From: Camellia lanceoleosa
Taxonomy: Eukaryota > Streptophyta > Magnoliopsida > Ericales > Theaceae
Direction: 5' to 3'
NCBI GenBank assembly: GCA_025200525.1
Contig: CM045767.1
Coordinates: 9,283,273-9,347,272, forward strand
DNA: 64,000 nucleotides
Both the position numbers and the translations under genes were made by a program. A model generated the notes under the pieces. That model saw nothing but the letters and a program-made list of their open reading frames with translations. It made no database searches and was not told where the DNA came from. Numbering within the stretch: the first letter of the stretch is position 1; every line of letters begins with the position of its first letter. Of this stretch, positions 1 to 9,683 are shown piece by piece.

Positions 1-77
1 AACAAACAGAACTTAAATAAGATTACGTAAATCTATCTCAATTTGAAATATCTAAATATATATATATATATATATAT

Positions 78-1324
78 TGTTACCCAAAAAACAATCTAAG
101 AGGGGAGATGAATTAGGTTTCTACAAAATAAAATTAATAATACCACAATAAAATTAACTATTAGTACACCAAATTATTAACAAGCACAATGATGAACTTA
201 GCAGTAAATGATCAAGCAAAATAATAATGAAGTATAACTAACATACATGATAAATTAAATGATTAACACATGAATATTAGATAGCTATAGCAGTAGTATG
301 AAAGTAAAGAGATTAGGGACGAGGAGATAAACAGATTTATAGTTGTTCGGCTTCAATCAAGCCTACATCCACTCCTCAAGCTTCACTTGAGATTTTCCAC
401 TATCTTCTAGCTTCACAGGGGTGCTAGCAACCTCTTTACAAATGGAGCAATCCTCCACGGATTTTACACAGACTTCACAAGCCCAAACCCTTGCAAATCT
501 TAGATGATTCACAATCACTCTCAAGATTTCAAGAACACAGTGTTTGCAACACTTTTACAAAACGAAATGGTATTTTTGCTTTCAAAGAAAGTTTACAATA
601 AATATCTCTCAAAGATAGATATATAAAATAAAACTTTGATTTTTCTGTAAATCTCACACATGAAAGATAGGCTTAAAGTTATAAGGCTCAGTGTATAATT
701 TTTGAGAAAAGATGTGAGTGATTATAGATCAAAGAATATTTTCAAGTTTTTTTGTTTTAACTTATTTACATTAGAGGCTTTGGTAAATATAATGAAAATT
801 ATAGCCGTTGTATTCATTTAAATTTATAGTCGTTTATAGCCGTTGTAGTCATTTGAATTTATAACCGTTTATAACCGTTGTATTTCCATCATTACCAATT
901 TGAATATCTTCCACTCCATCATTACAAATTTGAATATCTTCCACTTGAACTTTTTGGCCTTTTGAACCTTTATAACTATTTATAGCCGTTGTACTTTCAT
1001 CATTACTAATTTGAATATCTTTCACTTGAACCTTTTGAACCTTTTGGCCTGATGCTGTGCTAGGCTGTTTGAACCTTTGTTTTGGGCTATTTGAACTCCT
1101 GATTTAATCAAATATTAAATACATTCTAACAACATTTAGAATAAAGGTTTAGGTGAGAAATAATGGGACAAAATAAATTTTGATTCTATTTTTCTCTTTC
1201 AAATAAATTATCAAAATAAATTTTGATTCTATTTGTCTCTTTCAAATAAATCATCAAAACAAATTTCTCTTCCAAATAAATTAAAACATAATTAAATAAA
1301 TCATCAAAATAAATAAGTCTAACA
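78..1324 (-). repeat. 3' LTR of the Copia-type element
   Basis: Direct copy of 3806-4944, about 110 bp longer because a TTTTGATTCTATTT-type block is repeated near its right end. It contains a run of short repeats around the motif TATAGCCGTTGTA (about 800-1000). A C-rich/G-rich block at about 1405 (minus strand AGGGGGAGA) could be the polypurine tract but lies some 80 bp from the LTR edge, so it is uncertain. Confidence 0.85.
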
Positions 1325-2428
1325 TAAGCTTTTCAATCTTCAATTTTCTTTCACGAGGAGTTCATCTCAAAAGGGTTTAACAAGTATGTTAGCAAAATGA
1401 TTTCTCCCCCTAAGTTGATGCTACCCTTTTCTAATGTGATTTGTGTAAATATAGCATTCATAGAACAATCACTATTACTCAATAAAAATACAACACAAAT
1501 CACTTCTTATCACAAACTCAAAAAGTAAAAAATAATTCAATGATCAAACAAGAGTTTGGAATGCTATTTTTCAGAATTTTCAAGTTGTAGCACATAATAT
1601 AATATGCATAAAAAAATAGTGTTATGTTCTTTGTTTTAAAAATGATGCAACAATATCATTTAATCACATAATATTATCAAGAGGCATTTTCATCGATTCA
1701 ATCCACATACTCAAGTGTGACAAAACATTTTACTCAATGTGGAACACAACATGAATGGTATAAACAATTAATTCAACAATTTATCAATCAAAAGAATTTC
1801 ATAAGATGTATGCCAATATAATCCATATTCAAAAAATATTCAATAAGATAGATGCAATGTCTCTACAAACGTATGATGTTTCTTTTCATTTAAACATTGT
1901 TGATGGATCATAATCAACGAATTTCATAACTCATTCAAATATTCCAATGTAAAGCATATAAGAATGAAATTTTTATATTGAGCATATTCTTGAGATCATA
2001 AATGTACAATTCAAAATATAGATAGTATACATCTCAAAAACATGCTATGACATCAAAATTGATTCTATAAAGATATGACTCAAAAAGGAATTAACATATT
2101 AGTATGAAGTCATATATAAGATGTGAAAAGTATGCTTAAAACATATTTATCACTTTTTATCTCTTTTTCATAGCAATGGATGACATGATATACAATGCTA
2201 ATGAATACATGAATCATTCATATTCTAATAGGCATTCATCAAAATAATATAATTCTCATTTTTGAGTTCAATGAATGTTTGAAAGAAATTAGCAGAACAT
2301 GACTTAGCAAACTTAGTACAATTAGGTTACATGGAAGCAATGATTAGACACACCCTATTGTACGTAAATCACACCTTAAAGAGTATAGAACTTTAAGCTT
2401 AAAGGTGTGTTAGAAGTTATACCTTAAT

Positions 2429-3739
2429 TTACCTCTTTGGAATTTTCACCCATATATTACCTCTATTGTTTATCTTGGTGATTTTCATTTCATCATTCTT
2501 CTTCTTGTAGGAGCTGATTTTGCTCTTTATATTGAACATTCTTGTTGTGCATTTCCTTTCGAAGTTCTTGGTATTTTTTGAGATTCCACCTACAAAATAT
2601 CTTAATTTCTTTCTTGGTACCCATACTTTCTTGGGTCCATAGGGATTAGTCTCAAGAACATTTAATCTCATAAAATATTTAGGAGGATCAAAACCAATGC
2701 CTACTTTGTCAAAAATACATTTTTTATTTCCAAGAAACTTGTTGAGGTTTTCTTTGCCTTCTACAAAATTTTCAAGAGTTTTGTTTAAATCCTCAACATT
2801 GTTTTTCAAAATGTTTTTCTCATTGACAATAGACGTAAAGTCATTTTTAAAGTAGCATTTTTCATTTTTAAAACATCCACATCATTTGAAAGAGAATTAA
2901 CTAAGTTTTTTAATTTAGAATTATCAACACAAACATTTCTAAATATGTCATGTAATTCATTGAAAGCACTTTCAAGTTCTACATAATTAGAAATTACCTC
3001 ATCTTGAGTGAATTTTTCTTCTCCAAGAGTCATGAGACACAGGCTGGCTACTTCATTATTTTCTCCCCAAATGACTTCTTTTTTGTTGTTATCCATCATT
3101 GAAAGTTCATGAGCCATGAGTGAGCCTAGGAGTTCTTCAATGCCTAATTTTGTTATGTCTTTTGCTTATTGGATAGCTGTAACCTTAGTTTCTCATTCAT
3201 TTGGCAAAAGACCTAAGTATTTTTCTCACAAGCTCACCATTAATATAAGATTTACCAAGAGATTTTAGAGCATTAATAATATTGGTAAACTTATAAAACA
3301 TCTCAAAAATAGATTCAAATGATTCCATAGTAAAGAGTTCATAATCATGAATAAACATGTCAATCTGAGACTCTTTTATTTGGCTAGTTCTTTCATAGGT
3401 GATTTCAAGTTTATCCCAAATCTCTTTAGCAGTAATACATCTAGAAATTCTATTGTACTTATTTGCATCTAGTCCACACACAAGAATAAGCTTGGCTTTA
3501 GCATTAGCTTGAAGGAGTTTATAATCACGTTCATCAAATTCATCCGCAAGTTTAGGTACACTGATATGGTCTACTACCTTGGTAAGGATTTTAGAACCTT
3601 TAGTGATAATGAGTCATAAAGCATAATTGGTAACTTCAAGATACAAAGTCATTTTTTCTTTCCAATGAATGTAATTACTACCATTAAAGAGAGGTAGCCT
3701 ATTGCTAGTTTGTCCTACAGCAGAGTAAGTAGAATACAT
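2429..3739 (-). pseudogene. Copia gag remnant (UBN2-type gag polypeptide)
   Basis: Reading leftwards from an ATG at 3739, the frame encodes the usual Copia gag start (a tryptophan-containing LFNGSNYIHWKEKM segment) followed by a TGA in place of a probable tryptophan at about 3615. The best piece, 3481-3197, has the UBN2 pattern: AKEIWDKLE, a long helical region, and an ILRS near the end. Two further pieces (3117-2806 and 2809-2429) continue the polyprotein in shifted frames; the second includes the PKKVWVPRKK segment seen downstream of Copia gag. No CCHC zinc knuckle was found. The family role is nucleocapsid formation; here the frame is broken and no pol follows. Confidence 0.75.
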
Positions 3740-3790
3740 GGTTGCTATGGATCAAAAACTCAAGATTATTAAATCTAAACAAGAGCCCCA

Positions 3791-3803
3791 GGTTCTGATA
3801 CCA
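3791..3803 (-). other. Primer-binding site (tRNA-iMet type)
   Basis: On the minus strand TGGTATCAGAACC begins two bases inside the LTR. It matches the 3' end of plant initiator-Met tRNA except one base (AGAGCC in the consensus). It fixes the transcription direction of the element. Confidence 0.85.
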
Positions 3804-3805
3804 AT

Positions 3806-4944
3806 TGTTACCCAAAAAGCAACTTAAGAGGGAGGGTGAATTAGGTTTCTACAAAATAAAATTAATAATACCACAATAAAATTAACTACTAATACAACAA
3901 ATTATTAACAAGCACAATGATGAACTTAGCAGTAAATGATCAAGCAAAATAACAATGAAATATAACTAACATATATGGAAAATCAAATGATTAATACATG
4001 AATATTAGATAGTTATAGAAGTAGTATGAAAGTAAAGAGATTAGGGAAGATGAGACAAATAGATTTATAGTGGTTCGGCTTCAACCAAGCCTACATCCAC
4101 TCCTCAAGCTTCACTTGAGATTTTCCACTATCTTCTAGCTTCACAGGGGTGCTAGCAACTTCTTTACAAATGGAGCAATCATTTATGGATTTTACACAGA
4201 CTTCATAAGCCCAAACCTTTGCAAATCTTAGGTGATTCACAATCACTCTCAAGATTTCAAGAACACAGTGTTTGCAACACTTTTACAAGATGAAATGGTA
4301 TTTTTTCTTTCAAAGAAAACTTACAATAAATATCTCTCAAGATAGATATATAAAATGAAGTTTTGATTTTTCTGTAAATCTCACACAGGAAAGATAGGCT
4401 TAAAGCAATAAGGCTCAGTGCATAATTTCTGAGAAAAGATGTGAGTGATTATAGATCAAAAAATGTTTTCAGGTTTTTTTGTTTTAACTTGTATACATTA
4501 GAGGCTTTGGTATATATAATGAAAATTATAGCCGTTTATAGCCGTTGTATTCATTTGAATTTATAGCTATTTATAGCCGTTGTACTTCCATCATTACCAA
4601 TTTGAAGATCTTCCACTCCATCATTACAAATTTGAATATCTTTCACTTGAATCTTTTGAACCTTTTGGCCTTTATAGCCGTTTATAGCCGTTGTACTTCC
4701 ATCATTACTAATTTGAATATCTTCCACTTGAACCTTTTGGCCTACTGCTGTGCTAGGCTGTTTGAACCTTCGTTTTGGGCTGTTTGAACTCCTAATTTAA
4801 TCAAATATTAAATACATTTTAACAACATTTAGGATAAAGGTTTACGTGAGAAATAATGGGACAAAATAAATTTTAATTCTATTTTTTTCTTTCAAATAAA
4901 TTAAAACATAATTAAATAAATCATCAAAATAACTAAGCCTAACA
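3806..4944 (-). repeat. 5' LTR of the Copia-type element
   Basis: Direct copy of 78-1324 starting TGTTACCC and ending CCTAACA. The two LTRs differ by scattered substitutions and by the loss here of about 110 bp, so the insertion is not recent. The block around 4530-4720 again contains TATAGCCGTT repeats alternating with CCATCATTAC. Confidence 0.85.
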
Positions 4945-5065
4945 TATATATTTTTTATAAAATGAGATCCAATTATCTAATTACATTTGAATTCATTTGA
5001 TCCAATTTTAAATTAATTGAATTCAATATATATATATATATCCAAAGATGTCTCAATATTAGTTG

Positions 5066-5786
5066 TAGGGCGAGCAGCGAATATTTCGATCCGACCAAAC
5101 TGATCGAACCAAACCGAACTGATCCCCCGCATTTTGGATGGATGCGTGATGACAAGTGGACGGTTGTGAATTGATTTTTTTCAATCAGCCTAATTTTGAA
5201 CGGATGGCGGATTTGAGGTTCCTTTAGCCGCAACCGAACCGCCAAACCGCGAGCACCCCTAGTAATTTGTAAGATTTTGTGTTTTCAATTTGTTTAGATA
5301 TTCTGGTTGTGTTTTCAATTGAAAAAGAGTTTAAATATTTTGTTGTGTTTTCAATTTGAAAATCCTTTTATCAAATGGCAAGTGTTAATATTTGTTATTT
5401 TTGTATGAAAAATATAAGGCTTAATTTTAAAAAAAAATCAAATTAAATAGTTTTTTAATATAAAAAAAAGTAATGAAATAATGTTGATAATGCATTGTTT
5501 TCTTATATGTATTTATTATTGATATTTGACAATTTACTTGATAATTTTTTAGTTATGTTGAGTTGGATTATTATCCAAAAAAAATGTTGATATAAGTTGT
5601 TGTATTATGTTCAAAATTTGTAAAATTCTAAACCGTCAAACCAATTTGCATTTATCCGCCAATTAGCTCAATTCGCATTTGTCAATCCGGCGGACAGATA
5701 CTGATTGATTTTTTCAATCCGTCAATTCGGCAAACGGGTGACGGATTAGAGATTTTACGACTGTAACCGAACCACGGACACCCCTA
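5066..5786. mobile_element. Non-autonomous hAT element with 8-bp target duplication
   Basis: The element begins TAGGGCGAGC and ends GGACACCCCTA, giving short imperfect inverted ends (TAGGG...CCCTA). It is flanked on both sides by a perfect ATTAGTTG (5058-5065 and 5787-5794), the 8-bp duplication of hAT transposons. The ends are rich in CCGAACCG-type words. An internal GCGAGCACCCCTA at about 5250 looks like another terminus, so one copy may be nested or part duplicated. No transposase is encoded. Confidence 0.8.
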
Positions 5787-6130
5787 ATTAGTTGTATTGA
5801 TCCATTACTAATCTTCATACATGGTTTGGGTTTGATTCTATTTTAGGAAGTAGGTTAAAAATTAATTTTTTGACTTGTTTAATTTTTTTATTTAAAAAAA
5901 AACGTATAAAAAAATAGAGATATGATATAATCTAAAAAAAAATCAAAAAGTTAAAAAGTTGACTTTTAATCTATACGACAGTCCAAGTTGGATTGGCCTT
6001 TGGGATCTCCCTTCTAATTTTTTTAACAAAAAAAAAAAAAAAAAAAAAAATTATAAGATAAAAAAAAGAGAACATTAATATATTTTCACTTGCATATTTA
6101 TTTATATATATATATATAGAGAGAGAGAGA
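5787..6130. other. AT-rich spacer
   Basis: No gene. Contains long A runs (6027-6048), a (TA)n tract and a (GA)n tract at about 6105-6131. Confidence 0.6.
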
Positions 6131-6529
6131 GTGTAGCTTGTCTCATGTTTGAGATCAAGACTGAACCGTCCAGTCCAGCCCATAGGCCTATTTTTTAGCC
6201 CCGTTTCAATAATCCGAACCATTCCATGTGTAAAACTCATTAACTACTATGTACTTGTAAAAAATCGCACTAATCGGATATCGAGAGTTATTTGATTGGA
6301 TCAGATTTGTATTTTTAAAAAAATGAACAGTGAAAAAATAAACGGTTGACAGAAATCTGAACTGATCAAATAGCTATTGATATCCGATCAACGTGAGTTT
6401 TTACAAGAATATAGTACTCAACGAGTTCTACACATTGAACGGTTCGGATTATCGAAATGGGACTAAAAAATAGGCCCATGAGCTGGACTGAACGATCTAG
6501 ACTTGATCTCGAAAATGAGACAAGGTGGA
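6131..6529. mobile_element. Long inverted-repeat (foldback) element, Mutator-like
   Basis: The left half (CTTGTCTCATGTTTGAGATC onward) pairs with the right half (GATCTCGAAAATGAGACAAG) and the pairing continues inward for about 180 bp through the TAATCCGAACC and ATCGGATATC words. Such near-complete palindromes are typical of non-autonomous foldback elements. Both flanks are TA repeats, so no target duplication can be read. It belongs to the same family as 6581-6985, 29584-29957 and 33683-34071. Confidence 0.75.
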
Positions 6530-6580
6530 TCTTATATATATATATATATATTGGGATTCATATGTTCATATTTAATTATT

Positions 6581-6985
6581 GGGAATGGCTTCCTTCCAAT
6601 CCGTGATCGGACTGAAGGGTACTGTTGGATCTCTAGGAGTCTACAACAAGTCCCATTTCGATAATCTGAACCATTCAATGTATAGAACTCATCGAGTACT
6701 ATATAACTGTAAAAAAATCATGTTGATTGAATAGCGATAGCTACATGATCAAATTATATTTTTGTAAGCCGTTTATTTTTCACCGTTCATTTATTTTTTT
6801 TATACAAAATTGATTTGATCACATAACTATCGATATCCAATTAACGTGATTTTTTATAAGCGTATAGTATTCGACGAGTTCTACATATTTAACGGTTCGA
6901 ATTATCGAAACGAGACCTGTAATGAGTCTCCACAGATCTAACAATATCCTTCAATCCAATCACTGATTGGAGGAAAGCCATTCCC
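6581..6985. mobile_element. Foldback element with 9-bp target duplication (Mutator-like)
   Basis: Begins GGGAATGGCTTCCTTCCAAT and ends with the matching inverted sequence (AGGAAAGCCATTCCC); inverted repeats run about 180-200 bp each side. Flanks are TTAATTATT and TTAATAATT, a 9-bp duplication with one mismatch, as expected for Mutator-like elements. No coding capacity. Confidence 0.8.
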
Positions 6986-6994
6986 TTAATAATT

Positions 6995-7699
6995 AATGTT
7001 GCACAACGAGGCACTTACTCAATCATCAATCCTTTATTTCGAAGAAGATATTCTTATAGAAAATTTAAGAGTTTGTCACCCAAATGATGTGATAATAATT
7101 ACGGCGGTGTTACATACACTAATTAGTCTATTAACTAGTGTATTAATATTAGTTATGGCAATATTATTGATTACACTCATTATACAAATTATAAATACCA
7201 CAAATCTCTTAAATTATGTCACATTATCAATTGGTATACTAGTCAGTATACTAATTGGTACATATAATATTGTTATAATAATTAACTGTCAATCTGATAG
7301 ATTTATTTATTTATTTATTTATTTTGAAGTGATAGGACTATAATACAATCACATTATTCTATATAAAATTTTAGGTAAATTATATTGACCTCATTTGTGA
7401 TCTGAAAAAAATAGAGTAAGTCCAACCTTGACATGTAGGTTATAATTCACATAACAGTACTTAATCTCATTTTTATTAATAATTTATTAGTTATATAAAT
7501 AAAATATTAAGATTTCTTTACAAGAAAACATACATTTTACATTATTTGTTTTTCTATTTTTACATTTAATTTCGGTCTATTTAACTTTATCAAATAAGAG
7601 GCCAGTATAATTTTGGTTTATCTCTATTTTTTTTTTGTATTTTTTTTCTCCCTATTTGAATAGCATTACTCTATTTATTTGTAACAAATATCACCCGCT
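6995..7699. other. AT-rich spacer
   Basis: No gene supported. 7090-7290 is built from short variants of ACTAATTAGT/TATTAATA and has an accidental open frame that reads as a hydrophobic low-complexity peptide. Confidence 0.5.
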
Positions 7700-7703
7700 A
7701 TCC

Positions 7704-8108
7704 TTGCTTCGATAATGGGAAATGAGCGGTAGCTCGAAAAATAAGCTCGAATTTGGCTCGAGAGAGAAGGAGAAAAGAGGAAGAGAGGGAGAGGGAGAGG
7801 CAGAGAGAGAAGCGATGCTTGAGAGAGAGAGAGAGAAGACGCCGATCGCCCGCCATCGCTCGTCGCCGCCCAGCTTCAGATCGTCAGATCGTTGGCCTTC
7901 CCCTCCTCCCCCTCCTCTTCCTCCTCCTCCCCCTCCCTCTCCGTCTTCTTCTTCTTTTGCCAAACCTTCCGTTTTCTTCTTCTTCTGTCAAAAAAAAATA
8001 TAAAGAAAGAGGGGTGAAAACGAGAAAAAAGAAAAAAATCGTTTTGACCCTCGAGCCAAATCTTGAGCCTCAACTCTCGAGCTACCAATTACTACTGCTT
8101 CAATAATA
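7704..8108. repeat. Inverted-repeat block with purine/pyrimidine-rich core
   Basis: The left end (TAGCTCGAAAAATAAGCTCG, then GGCTCGAG) recurs inverted at the right end (CTCGAGCCAAATC ... CTCGAGCTACC), giving ends of at least 35 bp, with TGCTTC words beyond them on both sides. The core is GA-rich (7760-7840) then CT-rich (7900-7985). The layout suggests a non-autonomous DNA transposon, but no clear target duplication was found. Confidence 0.5.
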
Positions 8109-9420
8109 TCTCTAGGGGAGAATAACATAACTTGGAGTGGATGAATGATTTGTTAGCCATCCAATTTAATAATCATTTAATGCCATATTTTATGGGATTC
8201 TTTTTTATAACATTGAAGATCTAATTTTAAAGAAAAAGAAAAAAAAAGTAAAACAAAAAGATCTTGAATTTTTCTACCAAACACCCATGAGAATATGGAT
8301 CCTACATGGATGCAAGTCTCATTCTTATGTGAATATTTGCTAAAAAAATTTATATCCCTGACATTGTTTAATTTTTAATCATGTTAGTATCAATCAATTC
8401 ATTATTATATCAAAATGTTATTATTTGCTTTTTTAAATCAACAAAATGTTATCATTGTTACATTAAAATTTTACAATAATAATAGAGACCTACAAAACAC
8501 AATTCTTAAAATGATCTGAATCATTTATGTCACGGTCAGAGATTAAAAAAAAAAAAATATCAAATATATCAATGATCAATACATCAGTGAAGTTCGTAGA
8601 AATACTTCTTTGCAGAAATTCCAAACATTTTTCAAAATTTTAATTAGCGAGCTTTACCCACATTGTTTGTAAACGGGCAAGATGATAGGTATATAGCAAG
8701 CTCATTATATAGCTGTATTTGTGATTGACCTCTTTTGTTTGTTTGTGTGTGTGTGTGTGTGTGTTCTCTCCATTTTTAACACATTCTTTTATTTTATTTT
8801 TCAAAAAAAAAAAAATTTTAAATTCTATTAAACTAAATGGAGTATAAAAAGTAAAAATGTTAAATTTTATTAAATTACTAAAATAACTTTTAATTATATA
8901 GAGTTACTAATCATCTAATTTCTTTTTTCTCACAATCTATCAAATTTTAGAAAGATTTAAGAAGTGAATTATAAGATAAATCAATTTATTTTTATTTCTG
9001 CAAATTTCTCTTTTCTTTAATAATTCAAACAAGTGATTAAGATGAAAAAAAAAAAAAAAAAAAATCAAATTCTTCTATTTCTTTCTTCAAACCACTTAAT
9101 CCAAACGAACCATAAAACCCCTAAAAAAATGGGCGTTGAGATGGTTAATGGGTTCAAAACAAAATGAAATGAAAAGAAATAATCAAGAAATAAGGTGTCA
9201 CAACACACAAATTTAGTATAGTATATGGATGACAACATTATCACAATTGACATTAAAAGTGACAGATCATATATTGTTAATTATGTGGTTATCAAAATTG
9301 AAAAAAAAAAAAAACCTCTCAAGTCTCATATTCTGCCAACACATACGAAAACCAAACCTCACCAAGAGGAAAAACAACAAAAAAAAGAAGAAGCTATATT
9401 GGCTTTTAATTATTTTCCTT
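8109..9420. other. Intergenic AT-rich region upstream of the RING gene
   Basis: No gene seen. Includes a (GT)n microsatellite at about 8733-8763 and A runs at 8806-8816 and 9043-9063. Confidence 0.55.
8733..8763. repeat. (GT)n microsatellite
   Basis: TTTGTTTG followed by about eleven GT units. Confidence 0.9.
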
Positions 9421-9683
9421 CTAACCAAACAATACCCATCAACCAAAGAAATGGGTCGTACTCATAGCCGCCCAATCCAGAAGAGATGGAGTGAGAAAGT
9501 TTACAGACAGAAACAGCTGTCTTTCATTTCATATTCTTCTCTTTGTTGTATTTGTGAAGGAGGAAATTTAGCTTTCTGGGTCAATTTCTCTTTCATTTTC
9601 CAGGAAAACCATATATAGATATAGAGATATATTGTATGTAGAGGCAGAGAGGGGGGGAGTTTTAGAGAGAGAGAGAGAGAAAG

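Larger units (their letters stand above)
78..4944 (-). mobile_element. Copia-type LTR retrotransposon, gag only (non-autonomous)
   Basis: Two long direct repeats (78-1324 and 3806-4944) start with TGTTACCC and end with AACA, flanking about 2.5 kb. Just inside the right repeat the minus strand reads TGGTATCAGAACC, the primer-binding site typical of plant Copia elements primed by initiator-Met tRNA, so the element lies on the minus strand. The interior carries a broken Copia gag and then AT-rich DNA; no protease, integrase, reverse transcriptase or RNase H is visible, so mobilisation would need proteins in trans. Flanks on both sides are TATAT, compatible with a 5-bp target duplication but weak because the site is TA-rich. 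Confidence 0.88.

Noticed and set aside
6996..7343. 115-codon open frame reading as a hydrophobic peptide
   Set aside because: Composed of repeated ATTAGT/TATTAATA words; leucine/isoleucine richness is what such AT-rich DNA gives by chance, with no family resemblance or gene signals.
7691..8106. Several overlapping open frames on both strands
   Set aside because: All lie in GA-rich/CT-rich low-complexity sequence inside an inverted-repeat block and translate to Glu/Arg or Pro/Ser runs.
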